33,588 nt of DNA from Actinobacteria bacterium UBA2184 (GTDB lineage Bacteria > Actinomycetota > Coriobacteriia > Anaerosomatales > Anaerosomataceae), in the NCBI GenBank assembly GCA_002328745.1, contig DCVQ01000031.1, forward strand, positions 1 to 33,588, in the 5' to 3' direction. Positions within the stretch are counted from its first letter, which is position 1. Every line of letters starts with the position of its first letter. The position numbers and the translations under genes were made by a program. The notes beneath the pieces were generated by a model. That model ran no database searches and was not told where the DNA came from. It worked only from the letters and a program-made list of their open reading frames with translations. Of the stretch, positions 1 through 7,349 are shown piece by piece.

Positions 1-745
1 CCTTCGCGTCGGTCTCGCCGGTCTGACCTCGGCGGAGTACTTCCGCGACCAGGGTCAGGACGTGCTCCTGTTCATCGACAACATCTTCCGGTTCACGCAG
101 GCGGGCTCCGAGGTCTCCGCGCTTCTCGGCCGCATGCCGAGCGCGGTGGGCTACCAGCCCACCCTGGCGACCGAGATGGGCGAGCTCCAGGAGCGCATCA
201 CATCCACCAAGACCGGCTCGATCACGTCGGTGCAGGCCATCTACGTCCCCGCCGACGACCTCACCGACCCGGCGCCGGCGACGGCGTTCACGCACCTCGA
301 CGCCACGACCGTTCTCTCGCGTGGCATCGCCGAGCTGGGCATCTACCCCGCGGTCGATCCGCTCGCGTCCACCTCGCGCGCGCTCACGCCGGAAGTCGTC
401 GGCGAGGAGCACTACCGCGTGGCCCGTGGCGTGCAGCAGGTGCTGCAGACCTACAAGGACCTGCAGGACATCATCGCCATCCTCGGCATGGACGAGCTCT
501 CCGAGGAGCAGAAGCTCGTCGTGTCGCGTGCCCGTAAGATCCAGCAGTTCCTGTCGCAGCCGTTCTTCGTGGCCGAGCAGTTCACCGGCATGGCCGGCAA
601 GTACGTCAAGCTCGAGGACACGATCCGCGGCTTCGCCGAGATCATCGAGGGCAAGCACGACGACGTCCCCGAGGGCGCGTTCCGCTACGTCGGTACCATC
701 GAGGAGGCCCTTGAGGCCGCCGAGAAGATGAAGGCGAGCGCGTAA
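1..745 (+). CDS. atpD: ATP synthase F1 subunit beta (3' part)
   Basis: Catalytic beta subunit of the F1 sector, which makes or hydrolyses ATP on the cytoplasmic face of the membrane. Only the C-terminal part is in the window; the frame is open from base 2 to the TAA at 743-745. The visible part begins with the EYFRD stretch and the Walker B segment DVLLFIDNIFR, then the GRMPSAVGYQPTL segment and the ERITSTKTGSITS region, all very conserved in AtpD, and ends with the C-terminal helical domain including FLSQPFFVAEQFTG. The P-loop lies upstream of the window. Three bases separate it from atpC, as usual for the atp operon. The identification is secure; nothing is unusual. Confidence 0.98.
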   Translation, partial: LRVGLAGLTSAEYFRDQGQDVLLFIDNIFRFTQAGSEVSALLGRMPSAVGYQPTLATEMGELQERITSTKTGSITSVQAIYVPADDLTDPAPATAFTHLDATTVLSRGIAELGIYPAVDPLASTSRALTPEVVGEEHYRVARGVQQVLQTYKDLQDIIAILGMDELSEEQKLVVSRARKIQQFLSQPFFVAEQFTGMAGKYVKLEDTIRGFAEIIEGKHDDVPEGAFRYVGTIEEALEAAEKMKASA

Positions 746-748
746 GCC

Positions 749-1177
749 ATGGCGCGTACCCTCCTGTGCGAGATCGTCACGCCCGAGCGCATCGTCTACA
801 CCAACGAGGTGGAGATGGTCATCGCACCCACGCTTGACGGCGAGATCGGCATCCTGCCGCTGCACGCGCCGCTCGTGACCGTGCTCACCCCCGGTGAGCT
901 GCGGGTGCGCTACAACGACAACAAGGACGTCGAGTGGTTCGCGGTGGCCGGCGGCTACCTCCAGGTCCACGAGGACAAGGTCATCGTGCTGGCCGATGCC
1001 GCCGAGCCCGCGTCGCGCATCGACGTGGCTCGCGCACGACAGGCCAAGCAGATCGCGGAGCAGCGGATGGCCGAGATCAAGGACCGCCCGCGGGACGAGC
1101 GTGCCGGAGCCAGCGAGTGCGAAGCCGACCTCAAGTGGTGCGAGGTCCAGCTCAAGGTAGCCGAGCGCCGCTCGTAG
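749..1177 (+). CDS. atpC: ATP synthase F1 subunit epsilon
   Basis: Epsilon subunit of the F1 central stalk, which couples rotation to catalysis and can inhibit ATP hydrolysis. The 142-residue product has the N-terminal beta-sandwich typical of the family (CEIVTPERIVY, then GEIGILPLHAPLVTVL and a GGYLQV segment) over residues 1-90, followed by a charged helical C-terminal domain. ATG at 749 follows the atpD stop by three bases. An oddity is the C-terminal half, which carries two cysteines seven residues apart (SEC...KWC) and a stretch of mixed charge, a little longer than the usual two-helix tail. It is the last gene of the atp operon: a strong hairpin follows. Confidence 0.95.
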   Translation: MARTLLCEIVTPERIVYTNEVEMVIAPTLDGEIGILPLHAPLVTVLTPGELRVRYNDNKDVEWFAVAGGYLQVHEDKVIVLADAAEPASRIDVARARQAKQIAEQRMAEIKDRPRDERAGASECEADLKWCEVQLKVAERRS

Positions 1178-1197
1178 CGCCGAAGAGACGCGTTCTT

Positions 1198-1230
1198 CCG
1201 GGCGGTGGGCCGCATGTGCCTGCCGCCCGG
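1198..1230 (+). terminator. Hairpin after atpC, probable end of atp operon
   Basis: A 13-bp stem (1198-1210 pairing with 1218-1230, two G-U pairs, loop of seven bases) lies 21 bases after the atpC stop. It has no T-tract downstream, so it would be a non-canonical intrinsic terminator or a transcript 3'-end stabiliser. Its position between the ATP synthase genes and murA fits a transcription boundary. Confidence 0.55.
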
Positions 1231-1329
1231 TCGCGTTACGGCTCCGGAACGCATCGGGTGTGGCGTGGTGCGTCCGCTCGCCCTCCGCTACCCTGAACGA
1301 GAACCGCAGCAGAAGGGAATCCTCCCGGT

Positions 1330-2586
1330 ATGTCATCCATCATCGTCACCGGCGGCCGTCCGCTCACTGGCTCCGTGCGCGTCGCGGGCGCGAAGAACTC
1401 TGCACTCAAACTCATGGCGGCCGCGCTGCTCGCCCCGGGCGAATCGGTCATCCGCAACGTCCCCGAGATCAGCGACGTGCAGGTGATGGCCGAGGTGCTC
1501 GAGCACCTCGGGGCGCGCGTGGGGCGCGACGGCGATGTGTTGTCTATCGACGCGGGCGATATCACCTCCGTGGAGACCCCCTACGAGCTCGTGGCGCAGA
1601 TGCGCGCGTCGATCGTCGTGCTCGGTCCGCTGGTCGCCCGCTTCGGCCGCGCCCGCGTGGCGATGCCGGGCGGCTGCAACATCGGCTCCCGCAAGATCGA
1701 CATGCACGTGCACGGCCTCGAGCAGCTCGGCGCGCACATCGAGTTCGAGCACGGCTACATCGAGGCGTCGGCGCCCGAGGGGCTGACCGGAGCGCACGTG
1801 ATCCTCGACTTCCCGAGCGTGGGCGCCACCGAGAACCTGCTCATGGCGGCGGTCCTCGCGAGCGGGGTCACCACCATCGAGAACGCGGCCCGCGAGCCGG
1901 AGATCGGCGATCTCGTGGACATGCTGGTGGCGATGGGCGCGTCGATCGTCGGCCGGGGATCCTCGACGCTCAAGGTCACCGGGGTGGACGCTCTCGCGCC
2001 TGCCGAGCATGCCACGGTGGGCGACCGGATCGAGGCGGGCACCTTCCTTGCCGCCGCGGCCATCACGGGCGGCGAGGTGACGGTGAGCGGCTTCGACCCG
2101 GCGCACCTGGAGATGGTCATCACCAAGATGCGGCAGGCGGGCTGCACGTTCGAACTCGGCCCCGACCGGGCGACCGTCAGGCGCGAGGGAGCGCTGCGTC
2201 CGGTCGATGTGGCGACCCTGCCGTTCCCCGGCTTCCCCACGGACATGCAGGCGCAGTTCATGGCGATGATGGCCATCGCCGACGGAGCGTGCCTGATCAC
2301 GGAGAACGTGTTCGAGAACCGGTTCATGTTCGCCGATGAGTTGAAGCGCATGGGCGCCGACATCGACATCGAGGGCCACCGCGCGCTCGTGCGCGGGGTG
2401 GCCAAGCTCGAGGGCGCGCCGGTGCGGTCGCCCGACCTCCGTGGCGGGGCGGCTCTCGTTCTCGCGGGTCTGGCAGCCGAGGGAGAGACGCGCGTGACCG
2501 ACGTGCACCATATCGTGCGCGGATACGAGGACTTCGCCGGGAAGCTGGCAGTGCTCGGCGCCGGCGTTCGCATGGAAGACGACTGA
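1330..2586 (+). CDS. murA: UDP-N-acetylglucosamine 1-carboxyvinyltransferase
   Basis: MurA transfers enolpyruvate from PEP to UDP-GlcNAc, the first committed step of peptidoglycan synthesis, in the cytoplasm. The 418-residue length is normal. Lys22-Asn23 in GAKNSALK match the substrate-binding pair of the family, and the PGGCNIG loop carries the reactive Cys at residue 116, so a fosfomycin-sensitive type is expected (some actinobacteria instead have Asp there). LGPLVARFGRARVAMPGG and the FPTDMQAQ motif are also present. The ATG at 1330 has an AGAAGGGA site about 12 bases upstream. A TACCCT element at 1289-1294 could be a -10, but I see no good -35. The fabZ start follows eleven bases after the stop. 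Confidence 0.97.
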   Translation: MSSIIVTGGRPLTGSVRVAGAKNSALKLMAAALLAPGESVIRNVPEISDVQVMAEVLEHLGARVGRDGDVLSIDAGDITSVETPYELVAQMRASIVVLGPLVARFGRARVAMPGGCNIGSRKIDMHVHGLEQLGAHIEFEHGYIEASAPEGLTGAHVILDFPSVGATENLLMAAVLASGVTTIENAAREPEIGDLVDMLVAMGASIVGRGSSTLKVTGVDALAPAEHATVGDRIEAGTFLAAAAITGGEVTVSGFDPAHLEMVITKMRQAGCTFELGPDRATVRREGALRPVDVATLPFPGFPTDMQAQFMAMMAIADGACLITENVFENRFMFADELKRMGADIDIEGHRALVRGVAKLEGAPVRSPDLRGGAALVLAGLAAEGETRVTDVHHIVRGYEDFAGKLAVLGAGVRMEDD

Positions 2587-2596
2587 GGGAGGGGCC

Positions 2597-3019
2597 ATGC
2601 TCGACCGCGACGCCGTCAAGGCGATCATCCCGCACCGCGATCCGTTCCTGCTCGTGGACCGCGTGCTGGAGCTGGAGTCGGGAGTCCGGGCGGTCGGGGA
2701 ACTCGACGTGACCGCCGATGCCTTCTGGGTGCCGGGCCACTTCCCGGAGCATCCGGTGATGCCGGGCGTCCTCATCGTCGAGGCGATGGCGCAGGTCGGC
2801 GCGGTGGCGCTGCTCTCGCTTCCCGACAACCGGGGCAGGATCGCGTTCTTCGGCGGCATCGACAAGGTGCGCTTCAAGCGGCAGGTCGTGCCGGGCGATG
2901 TCTTGCGGATGGAGGTCGCCATCACGAAGTCCCGCGGAGCCATCGGGTTTGGCGAGGCCTCGGCGTACGTCGACGGCGCTCTTGCGTGCTCCGGCACGCT
3001 GATGTTCGCGATACACTAG
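2597..3019 (+). CDS. fabZ: 3-hydroxyacyl-[ACP] dehydratase
   Basis: FabZ dehydrates beta-hydroxyacyl-ACP in type II fatty acid synthesis. The 140-residue hot-dog-fold product has the active-site helix region GHFPEHPVMPGVLIVEAMAQ with His48 and Glu62 in the catalytic positions, and the N-terminal IPHRDPFLLVDR motif. A GGGAGG ribosome binding site overlaps the end of murA, so the two genes are probably cotranscribed. Pairing of an envelope gene with fabZ is common in bacteria (for example lpxA-fabZ); here the partner is murA. A perfect hairpin follows the stop. Confidence 0.95.
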   Translation: MLDRDAVKAIIPHRDPFLLVDRVLELESGVRAVGELDVTADAFWVPGHFPEHPVMPGVLIVEAMAQVGAVALLSLPDNRGRIAFFGGIDKVRFKRQVVPGDVLRMEVAITKSRGAIGFGEASAYVDGALACSGTLMFAIH

Positions 3020-3030
3020 ACAGATTGACC

Positions 3031-3049
3031 GGCCGCACGCGATGCGGCC
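3031..3049 (+). terminator. Hairpin between fabZ and the WbpA-like gene
   Basis: A perfect 7-bp GC-rich stem (GGCCGCA at 3031-3037 with TGCGGCC at 3043-3049, five-base loop) lies 11 bases past the fabZ stop and just before the ribosome binding site of the next gene. There is no T-tract. It may separate the murA-fabZ unit from the polysaccharide genes or act as an attenuator. Confidence 0.4.
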
Positions 3050-3071
3050 CGTTCACGCAGAAGAAGGAGCC

Positions 3072-4367
3072 ATGGGACTCAAGGAGCGCATCGAAGACGG
3101 CAGTGCGGTTCTCACGGTCGTCGGTCTCGGGTACGTCGGCCTGCCGCTGGCCGTCGAGATGGCGAAAGCGGGCCATCGCGTGCTCGGCATCGACATCTCG
3201 GCCGAGAAGGTCGGCCTCGTCAACGAGGGCACGAGCTACATCCCCGACGTGCCCACCGACGAACTCGCCCGGCTGGTGAGCGACGGCCTGATCGAGGCCA
3301 CGACCGATTTCTCGCGGGTGGGGGAGACCGACGCGGTGGCGATCTGCGTTCCGACGCCGCTCAACGAGACGAAGGAGCCCGACACCACCTTCATGGAGAG
3401 CGCGGCCGCCGCGATCGCTCCGCACCTCCACCCGCAGATGCTCGTCACGCTCGAGTCGACGACGTACCCCGGCACCACCGAGGAGATCATCCAGCCCATC
3501 CTGGAATCGGGCGGCCTGAAGGTCGGCACCGACCTCTACCTCGCGTTCTCGCCCGAGCGCGTGGATCCCGGCAACCCGGTCTATCAGACGCGCAACACGC
3601 CGAAGGTCATCGGCGGCGTCACTCCCGCCTGCACCGAGCACGCGCTCGCGTTGTACGGCCGCTACATCGACACCGTCGTGCCGGTCTCCTCGACCCGCGC
3701 CGCCGAGATGACGAAACTCCTCGAGAACACCTTCCGTGGCGTGAACATCGCGCTCATGAACGAGCTCCTCATGCTCTCGGAGCGTATGGACATCAACCTG
3801 TGGGAGGTCATCGAGGCCGCGAAGACCAAGCCGTTCGGCTACATGCCGTTCTATCCCGGCCCCGGCCTCGGCGGGCACTGCATCCCGATCGACCCGTTCT
3901 ACCTCTCGTGGAAGGCCAAGCAGTACGACTTCCGCACCGAGTTCATCGACCTTTCGGGCCGCATCAACGAGAACATGCCGTACTACGTCGTCCAGCGGCT
4001 CATGGACGCCATGAACCGCCAGCGCAAGGCGCTCGCAGGATCGAAGGTGCTCGTGCTCGGCGTCGCCTACAAGGCCGACATCGACGACATGCGCGAGTCC
4101 CCGGCGATCCGCATCGTCGAGCTGCTGCAGGACAAGGAGGCCGAGGTCGTCTACCACGACCCCTACGTCCCCCGGTTCTCCGTCAAGGGCGCCGAGATCC
4201 CGAAGGTGGATCTCACGGCCGGGACGATCACTGCCGCCGACGTGGTGCTCATCATCACCGCGCACAAGAACCTGGACTACGCGCTCGTCGCGGAGAACGC
4301 CGCTCTGGTGCTCGACACCCGCAACGCCATGTGGCAGTTCGACGGTCCGAAGGTGGTGCGGCTGTGA
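3072..4367 (+). CDS. wbpA: UDP-N-acetyl-D-glucosamine 6-dehydrogenase (WbpA-type)
   Basis: Cytoplasmic NAD-dependent UDP-sugar dehydrogenase that oxidises C6 of UDP-GlcNAc to the uronic acid. The 431-residue product has an N-terminal Rossmann motif VVGLGYVGLPLA (about residues 16-27), the ESTTYPGTT segment, a central helical domain, and the catalytic Cys270 in GGHCIPIDPFYLSWK, followed by the C-terminal UDP-binding domain with VLGVAYKADIDDMRESPA. The start at 3072 has AAGAAGGAG just upstream; an in-frame ATG 30 bases earlier lacks such a site. Its stop overlaps the next start as GTGA. UDP-ManNAc dehydrogenase (WecC) is related, but the downstream WbpB/D/E/I homologues make the UDP-GlcNAc enzyme the better call. 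Confidence 0.88.
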   Translation: MGLKERIEDGSAVLTVVGLGYVGLPLAVEMAKAGHRVLGIDISAEKVGLVNEGTSYIPDVPTDELARLVSDGLIEATTDFSRVGETDAVAICVPTPLNETKEPDTTFMESAAAAIAPHLHPQMLVTLESTTYPGTTEEIIQPILESGGLKVGTDLYLAFSPERVDPGNPVYQTRNTPKVIGGVTPACTEHALALYGRYIDTVVPVSSTRAAEMTKLLENTFRGVNIALMNELLMLSERMDINLWEVIEAAKTKPFGYMPFYPGPGLGGHCIPIDPFYLSWKAKQYDFRTEFIDLSGRINENMPYYVVQRLMDAMNRQRKALAGSKVLVLGVAYKADIDDMRESPAIRIVELLQDKEAEVVYHDPYVPRFSVKGAEIPKVDLTAGTITAADVVLIITAHKNLDYALVAENAALVLDTRNAMWQFDGPKVVRL

Positions 4368-5395
4368 GCGGCGCGCCCGTGCGCGTCGGCGTGGTCGGCT
4401 TCGGCTACTGGGGACCCAACCTCGTCCGCAACCTCGATAAGCTTGCCGATGCCGATCTCGTGGTGGCGTGCGACACGAACGAGGCCAACCTCGCCAAGTT
4501 CTCGGCGCTGTACCCGTATGCGGCCACGACGACCGACCTTGCCGCCTTCCTCGCCGACTACTCGCTCGATGCCGTGGTGGTCGCCACGTCGGCGCCGGCT
4601 CACTTCGTGATCGCCAGGGCGGTGATCGAGGCGGGCAAGCACTGCTTCGTCGAGAAGCCGCTCACGCTCACGAGCGCCGACGCCGAGGAGCTCGTCCGCA
4701 TCGCGGCCGAGCGCGACGTGGTGCTCATGGTCGGCCACCTGATGGTCTACCACTCGGCGGTCACGTACATCAAAGAGGTCATCGAGTCGGGTGAGCTCGG
4801 CGACGTGCTCTACCTGTACGCGCAGCGCCTGAACCTCGGCAAGGTGCGCGTGGAGGAGAACGCCTTCTGGTCGCTCGCCCCGCACGACGTCTCCATCGTG
4901 CACTACCTGTTGGGGGAGGCGCCCGACAGCGTGTCGGCCAACGGCGCCGCCTACCTGAACGACGGCGTGGAGGACACGGTCTTCGCGAACCTGCACTTCC
5001 CGAGCGGGCGGATGGCCAACATCCACGTCAGCTGGCTCGACCCGCACAAGACGCGCAAGTTCACCATCGTCGGCACCAAGAAGATGCTGGTGTTCGACGA
5101 CATGGAGGCCACCGAGAAGATCTGGATCTACGACAAGGGCGTGGGCGCGCCGAGCGACGCGATGGCGTTCGGCGAGGACCTTACCCTGCGGTTCGGCGAG
5201 ATCAAGGCACCGTTCCTCAAGATGGCCGAGCCTCTGTCGCTCGAGGTGCAGCACTTCCTCGACTGCTGCCGCAACGGGCAGACGCCGCGCTCCAGCGGCC
5301 GCGAGGGCCTCGAGGTCGTGCGAGTGCTGGAGGCCGTGAGCGAATCGATGCGTACGGGTGGAGCGCCCGTCGCCACCGGATTGGAGACCGCGTGA
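4364..5395 (+). CDS. wbpB: Gfo/Idh/MocA oxidoreductase, WbpB-type UDP-GlcNAcA 3-dehydrogenase
   Basis: Predicted NAD-dependent oxidoreductase that oxidises C3 of UDP-GlcNAcA to give the 3-keto substrate of the WbpE aminotransferase. The 343-residue protein has an N-terminal Rossmann fold (VGVVGFGYWGPNLVRNL), the family EKP motif in CFVEKPLTL, the GHLMVYHSAV stretch and a C-terminal alpha/beta domain with SWLDPHKTRKF. The GTG start at 4364 overlaps the previous stop (GTGA), pointing to translational coupling; the reading frame is open far upstream inside the dehydrogenase gene but that part is a shadow. The specific role rests on the cassette order, since Gfo/Idh enzymes act on many sugars. 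Confidence 0.85.
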   Translation: MSGAPVRVGVVGFGYWGPNLVRNLDKLADADLVVACDTNEANLAKFSALYPYAATTTDLAAFLADYSLDAVVVATSAPAHFVIARAVIEAGKHCFVEKPLTLTSADAEELVRIAAERDVVLMVGHLMVYHSAVTYIKEVIESGELGDVLYLYAQRLNLGKVRVEENAFWSLAPHDVSIVHYLLGEAPDSVSANGAAYLNDGVEDTVFANLHFPSGRMANIHVSWLDPHKTRKFTIVGTKKMLVFDDMEATEKIWIYDKGVGAPSDAMAFGEDLTLRFGEIKAPFLKMAEPLSLEVQHFLDCCRNGQTPRSSGREGLEVVRVLEAVSESMRTGGAPVATGLETA

Positions 5396-6132
5396 CCGCG
5401 TACGTGCACCCGAGCGTCACCGTCGGCGAGAACTTCGTCCCCTCGCCGTTTTGTGTCATCGACGAGGACGTGCGCATCGGCAACGACGTCACCCTCGGCT
5501 CGTTCGTCCACATCTTCCCCGGTGCGGTCATCGGCAACGGCGTGACCGTGGCCGACGGGGCGATGATCGGCAAGGCGCCCAAGCTCGCGAAGTCCTCGAC
5601 CGCCAAGGGCGGCCCGCTCACCGGTGTCGTCCTCGGCGACGGCTGCGTGGTCGGCGCCAACGCCATCGTGATGGCGGGCTCCACCTTCGGCTCCAACTGC
5701 GTTATCGCCGATGCGGCTGGCGTGCGCGAGCGCTGCACGATCGGCGACAACGTCGTCATCGGCCGCAACGTCACCGTGGAGAACGACACCACCATCGGCA
5801 GTCGCACGCGCATCCAGTCGGGCGCGTACATCACCGCGTACGTGACCATCGAGGAGGACGTGTTCATCGCGCCGATGGTCGTCACCACCAACGACAACTA
5901 CATGGGGCGCACCGAAAAGCGCCTGAAGGAGATGCGCGGCTGCACCGTCCGCCGTGGGGCGCGCGTGGGCGGCGGGGTGCACATCCTGCCGGGCATCGAG
6001 ATAGGCGAGGAGGCGTTCGTCGCGACCGGGGCCATCGTCACGAAGGACGTGCCCCCAAAGACGGTCGTGATGGGTGTGCCCGCGCGCGCGGTCCGCGAGG
6101 TCGCCGCGGAGGAGTTGCTCGATAACCAGTGA
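5392..6132 (+). CDS. wbpD: Left-handed beta-helix N-acetyltransferase, WbpD-type
   Basis: Predicted to acetylate the 3-amino group of UDP-GlcNAc3NA with acetyl-CoA. The 246-residue protein is built almost wholly of hexapeptide repeats ([LIV]-G-x-x-x-x), seen from residue 9 through about 215 as in VRIGNDVTLGSF, VVGANAIV, CTIGDNVVIGRNVTV and IEEDVFIAPMVV; it ends with VPPKTVVMGVPARAV, a common C-terminal signature of these acyltransferases. The GTG start overlaps the wbpB stop (GTGA). It is somewhat longer than the roughly 190-residue Pseudomonas WbpD, with an extra inserted segment (about residues 61-75). Function is inferred from fold plus position between WbpB and WbpE homologues. Confidence 0.82.
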   Translation: MTAYVHPSVTVGENFVPSPFCVIDEDVRIGNDVTLGSFVHIFPGAVIGNGVTVADGAMIGKAPKLAKSSTAKGGPLTGVVLGDGCVVGANAIVMAGSTFGSNCVIADAAGVRERCTIGDNVVIGRNVTVENDTTIGSRTRIQSGAYITAYVTIEEDVFIAPMVVTTNDNYMGRTEKRLKEMRGCTVRRGARVGGGVHILPGIEIGEEAFVATGAIVTKDVPPKTVVMGVPARAVREVAAEELLDNQ

Positions 6133-6154
6133 ACGGAAGCGTTACGGATGGGGG

Positions 6155-6177
6155 AGCGGGGTCGTCGCGGCCCCGTT
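6155..6177 (+). terminator. Hairpin in the wbpD-wbpE gap
   Basis: The 97-base gap holds a stem of about 10 bp (CGGGGTCG at 6157-6164 with CGGCCCCG at 6168-6175, extended by one G-U and one A-T pair, loop of three). No T-run follows. It sits inside an otherwise tightly packed operon, so partial termination or mRNA processing is more likely than an operon end. Confidence 0.35.
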
Positions 6178-6229
6178 CGCGTGTGAGAATCAGCCGCCAC
6201 CGATGTGTCCGATCGTGAAGGAGTGCCCG

Positions 6230-7345
6230 ATGGGTGTCCCCCTGCTCGACCTCAAGGCCCAGTACCGCGAGCTCAAGACCGAACTCGACGCCGCGATCGG
6301 CGAGGTCATGGAGAATGCGTCGTTCATCGGCGGCCCGAAGGTCGCGGCGCTCGAGGCCGAGATCGCGTCGTACTGCGGCACCGCGCATGCGGTCGCGTGC
6401 GCGAACGGCACGGACGCTCTCTTCCTTATCATGGCCGCGCTTGGCATCGGCAAGGGCGACGAGGTCATCACCACGCCGTTCACCTTCTGGGCCACCGTCG
6501 AGTGCATCGCCCACGTGGGCGCCACGCCGGTCTTCGTCGACATCGAGCCCGGCACCTACAACATCGACGTCTCGCAGCTCGAGGCTGCGATCACCCCGCG
6601 CACGAAGGCCATCCTCCCGGTCCACATCTTCGGGCAGTGCGTGGACATGGACCCGCTGCTCGAGATCGCCGAGCGCCACGGCCTGATCGTCATCGAGGAC
6701 GCCTGCCAGGCGATCGGCGCCACGTACAAGGGCAAGCGCGCCGGCTCGCTCGCGCGGGCCGCCGCGTTCTCGTTCTTCCCCAGCAAGAACCTCGGGTGCG
6801 CGGGTGACGGCGGCATCATCACCACCGATGACGCCGAGCTGGCGGCGCGGGCGCGCAAGCTCGCATCGCACGGCACGAGCAAGAAGTACTACCACGACGC
6901 TTTCGGCACCAACTCGCGTCTGGACACGCTGCAGGCGGCGATCCTGTCGGTGAAGCTGCCGCACCTCGATCGCTGGAACGCCGAGCGCCGGGCGGCTGCG
7001 GCCGTCTACGGCGAGCTGCTCTCCGGCGTCGCGGGTCTCGAGCTGCCGGCCATGCGGGAGTACGGCGAGGCGGTCTACCACCTCTTCATCGTGAAGGCGG
7101 AGAGCGCCGAGGCAGCCGAGCGCATCATGACCGCGATGAAGGAAGAGGGCATCGGCACGGCGCTCTACTATCCCGTGGCGCTGCACGAGCAGGACGCGTT
7201 CGCCACGCTCGAGGGATGGGTTCGCCCGTCCCTGCCGGTCGCGGAGTCGTGCGACGCGCGCACGTTCGCTCTGCCGTGCTTCCCGGGTATCACGCGGGCG
7301 CAGCAGGAGGAAGTCGTCGCGGCGGTCAAGGGGGCGCTCGGCTAA
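6230..7345 (+). CDS. wbpE: DegT/DnrJ/EryC1/StrS PLP aminotransferase, WbpE-type
   Basis: PLP-dependent sugar aminotransferase, predicted to transfer an amino group from glutamate to the 3-keto UDP-GlcNAcA derivative. The 371-residue protein starts MGVPLLDLKAQY, has the cofactor region CANGTDAL, the EDACQAIGA motif and the Schiff-base Lys186 in FFPSKNLGCAGDGG, at almost the same position as in Pseudomonas WbpE. ATG 6230 follows an AAGGAG site by about seven bases; the longer open frame upstream runs through non-coding sequence after wbpD. The WecB-type epimerase gene starts four bases after the stop. Confidence 0.88.
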   Translation: MGVPLLDLKAQYRELKTELDAAIGEVMENASFIGGPKVAALEAEIASYCGTAHAVACANGTDALFLIMAALGIGKGDEVITTPFTFWATVECIAHVGATPVFVDIEPGTYNIDVSQLEAAITPRTKAILPVHIFGQCVDMDPLLEIAERHGLIVIEDACQAIGATYKGKRAGSLARAAAFSFFPSKNLGCAGDGGIITTDDAELAARARKLASHGTSKKYYHDAFGTNSRLDTLQAAILSVKLPHLDRWNAERRAAAAVYGELLSGVAGLELPAMREYGEAVYHLFIVKAESAEAAERIMTAMKEEGIGTALYYPVALHEQDAFATLEGWVRPSLPVAESCDARTFALPCFPGITRAQQEEVVAAVKGALG

Positions 7346-7349
7346 CGTC

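Noticed and set aside
1333..2997. Long open frame of 554 codons on the minus strand opposite murA-fabZ
   Set aside because: It is the antisense shadow of high-GC coding sequence; composition is Arg/His-rich and it lacks any domain, while the plus-strand genes are certain.
2922..4265. Minus-strand frame of 447 codons opposite the WbpA-like gene
   Set aside because: Shadow frame with no recognisable domain over a clear dehydrogenase gene.
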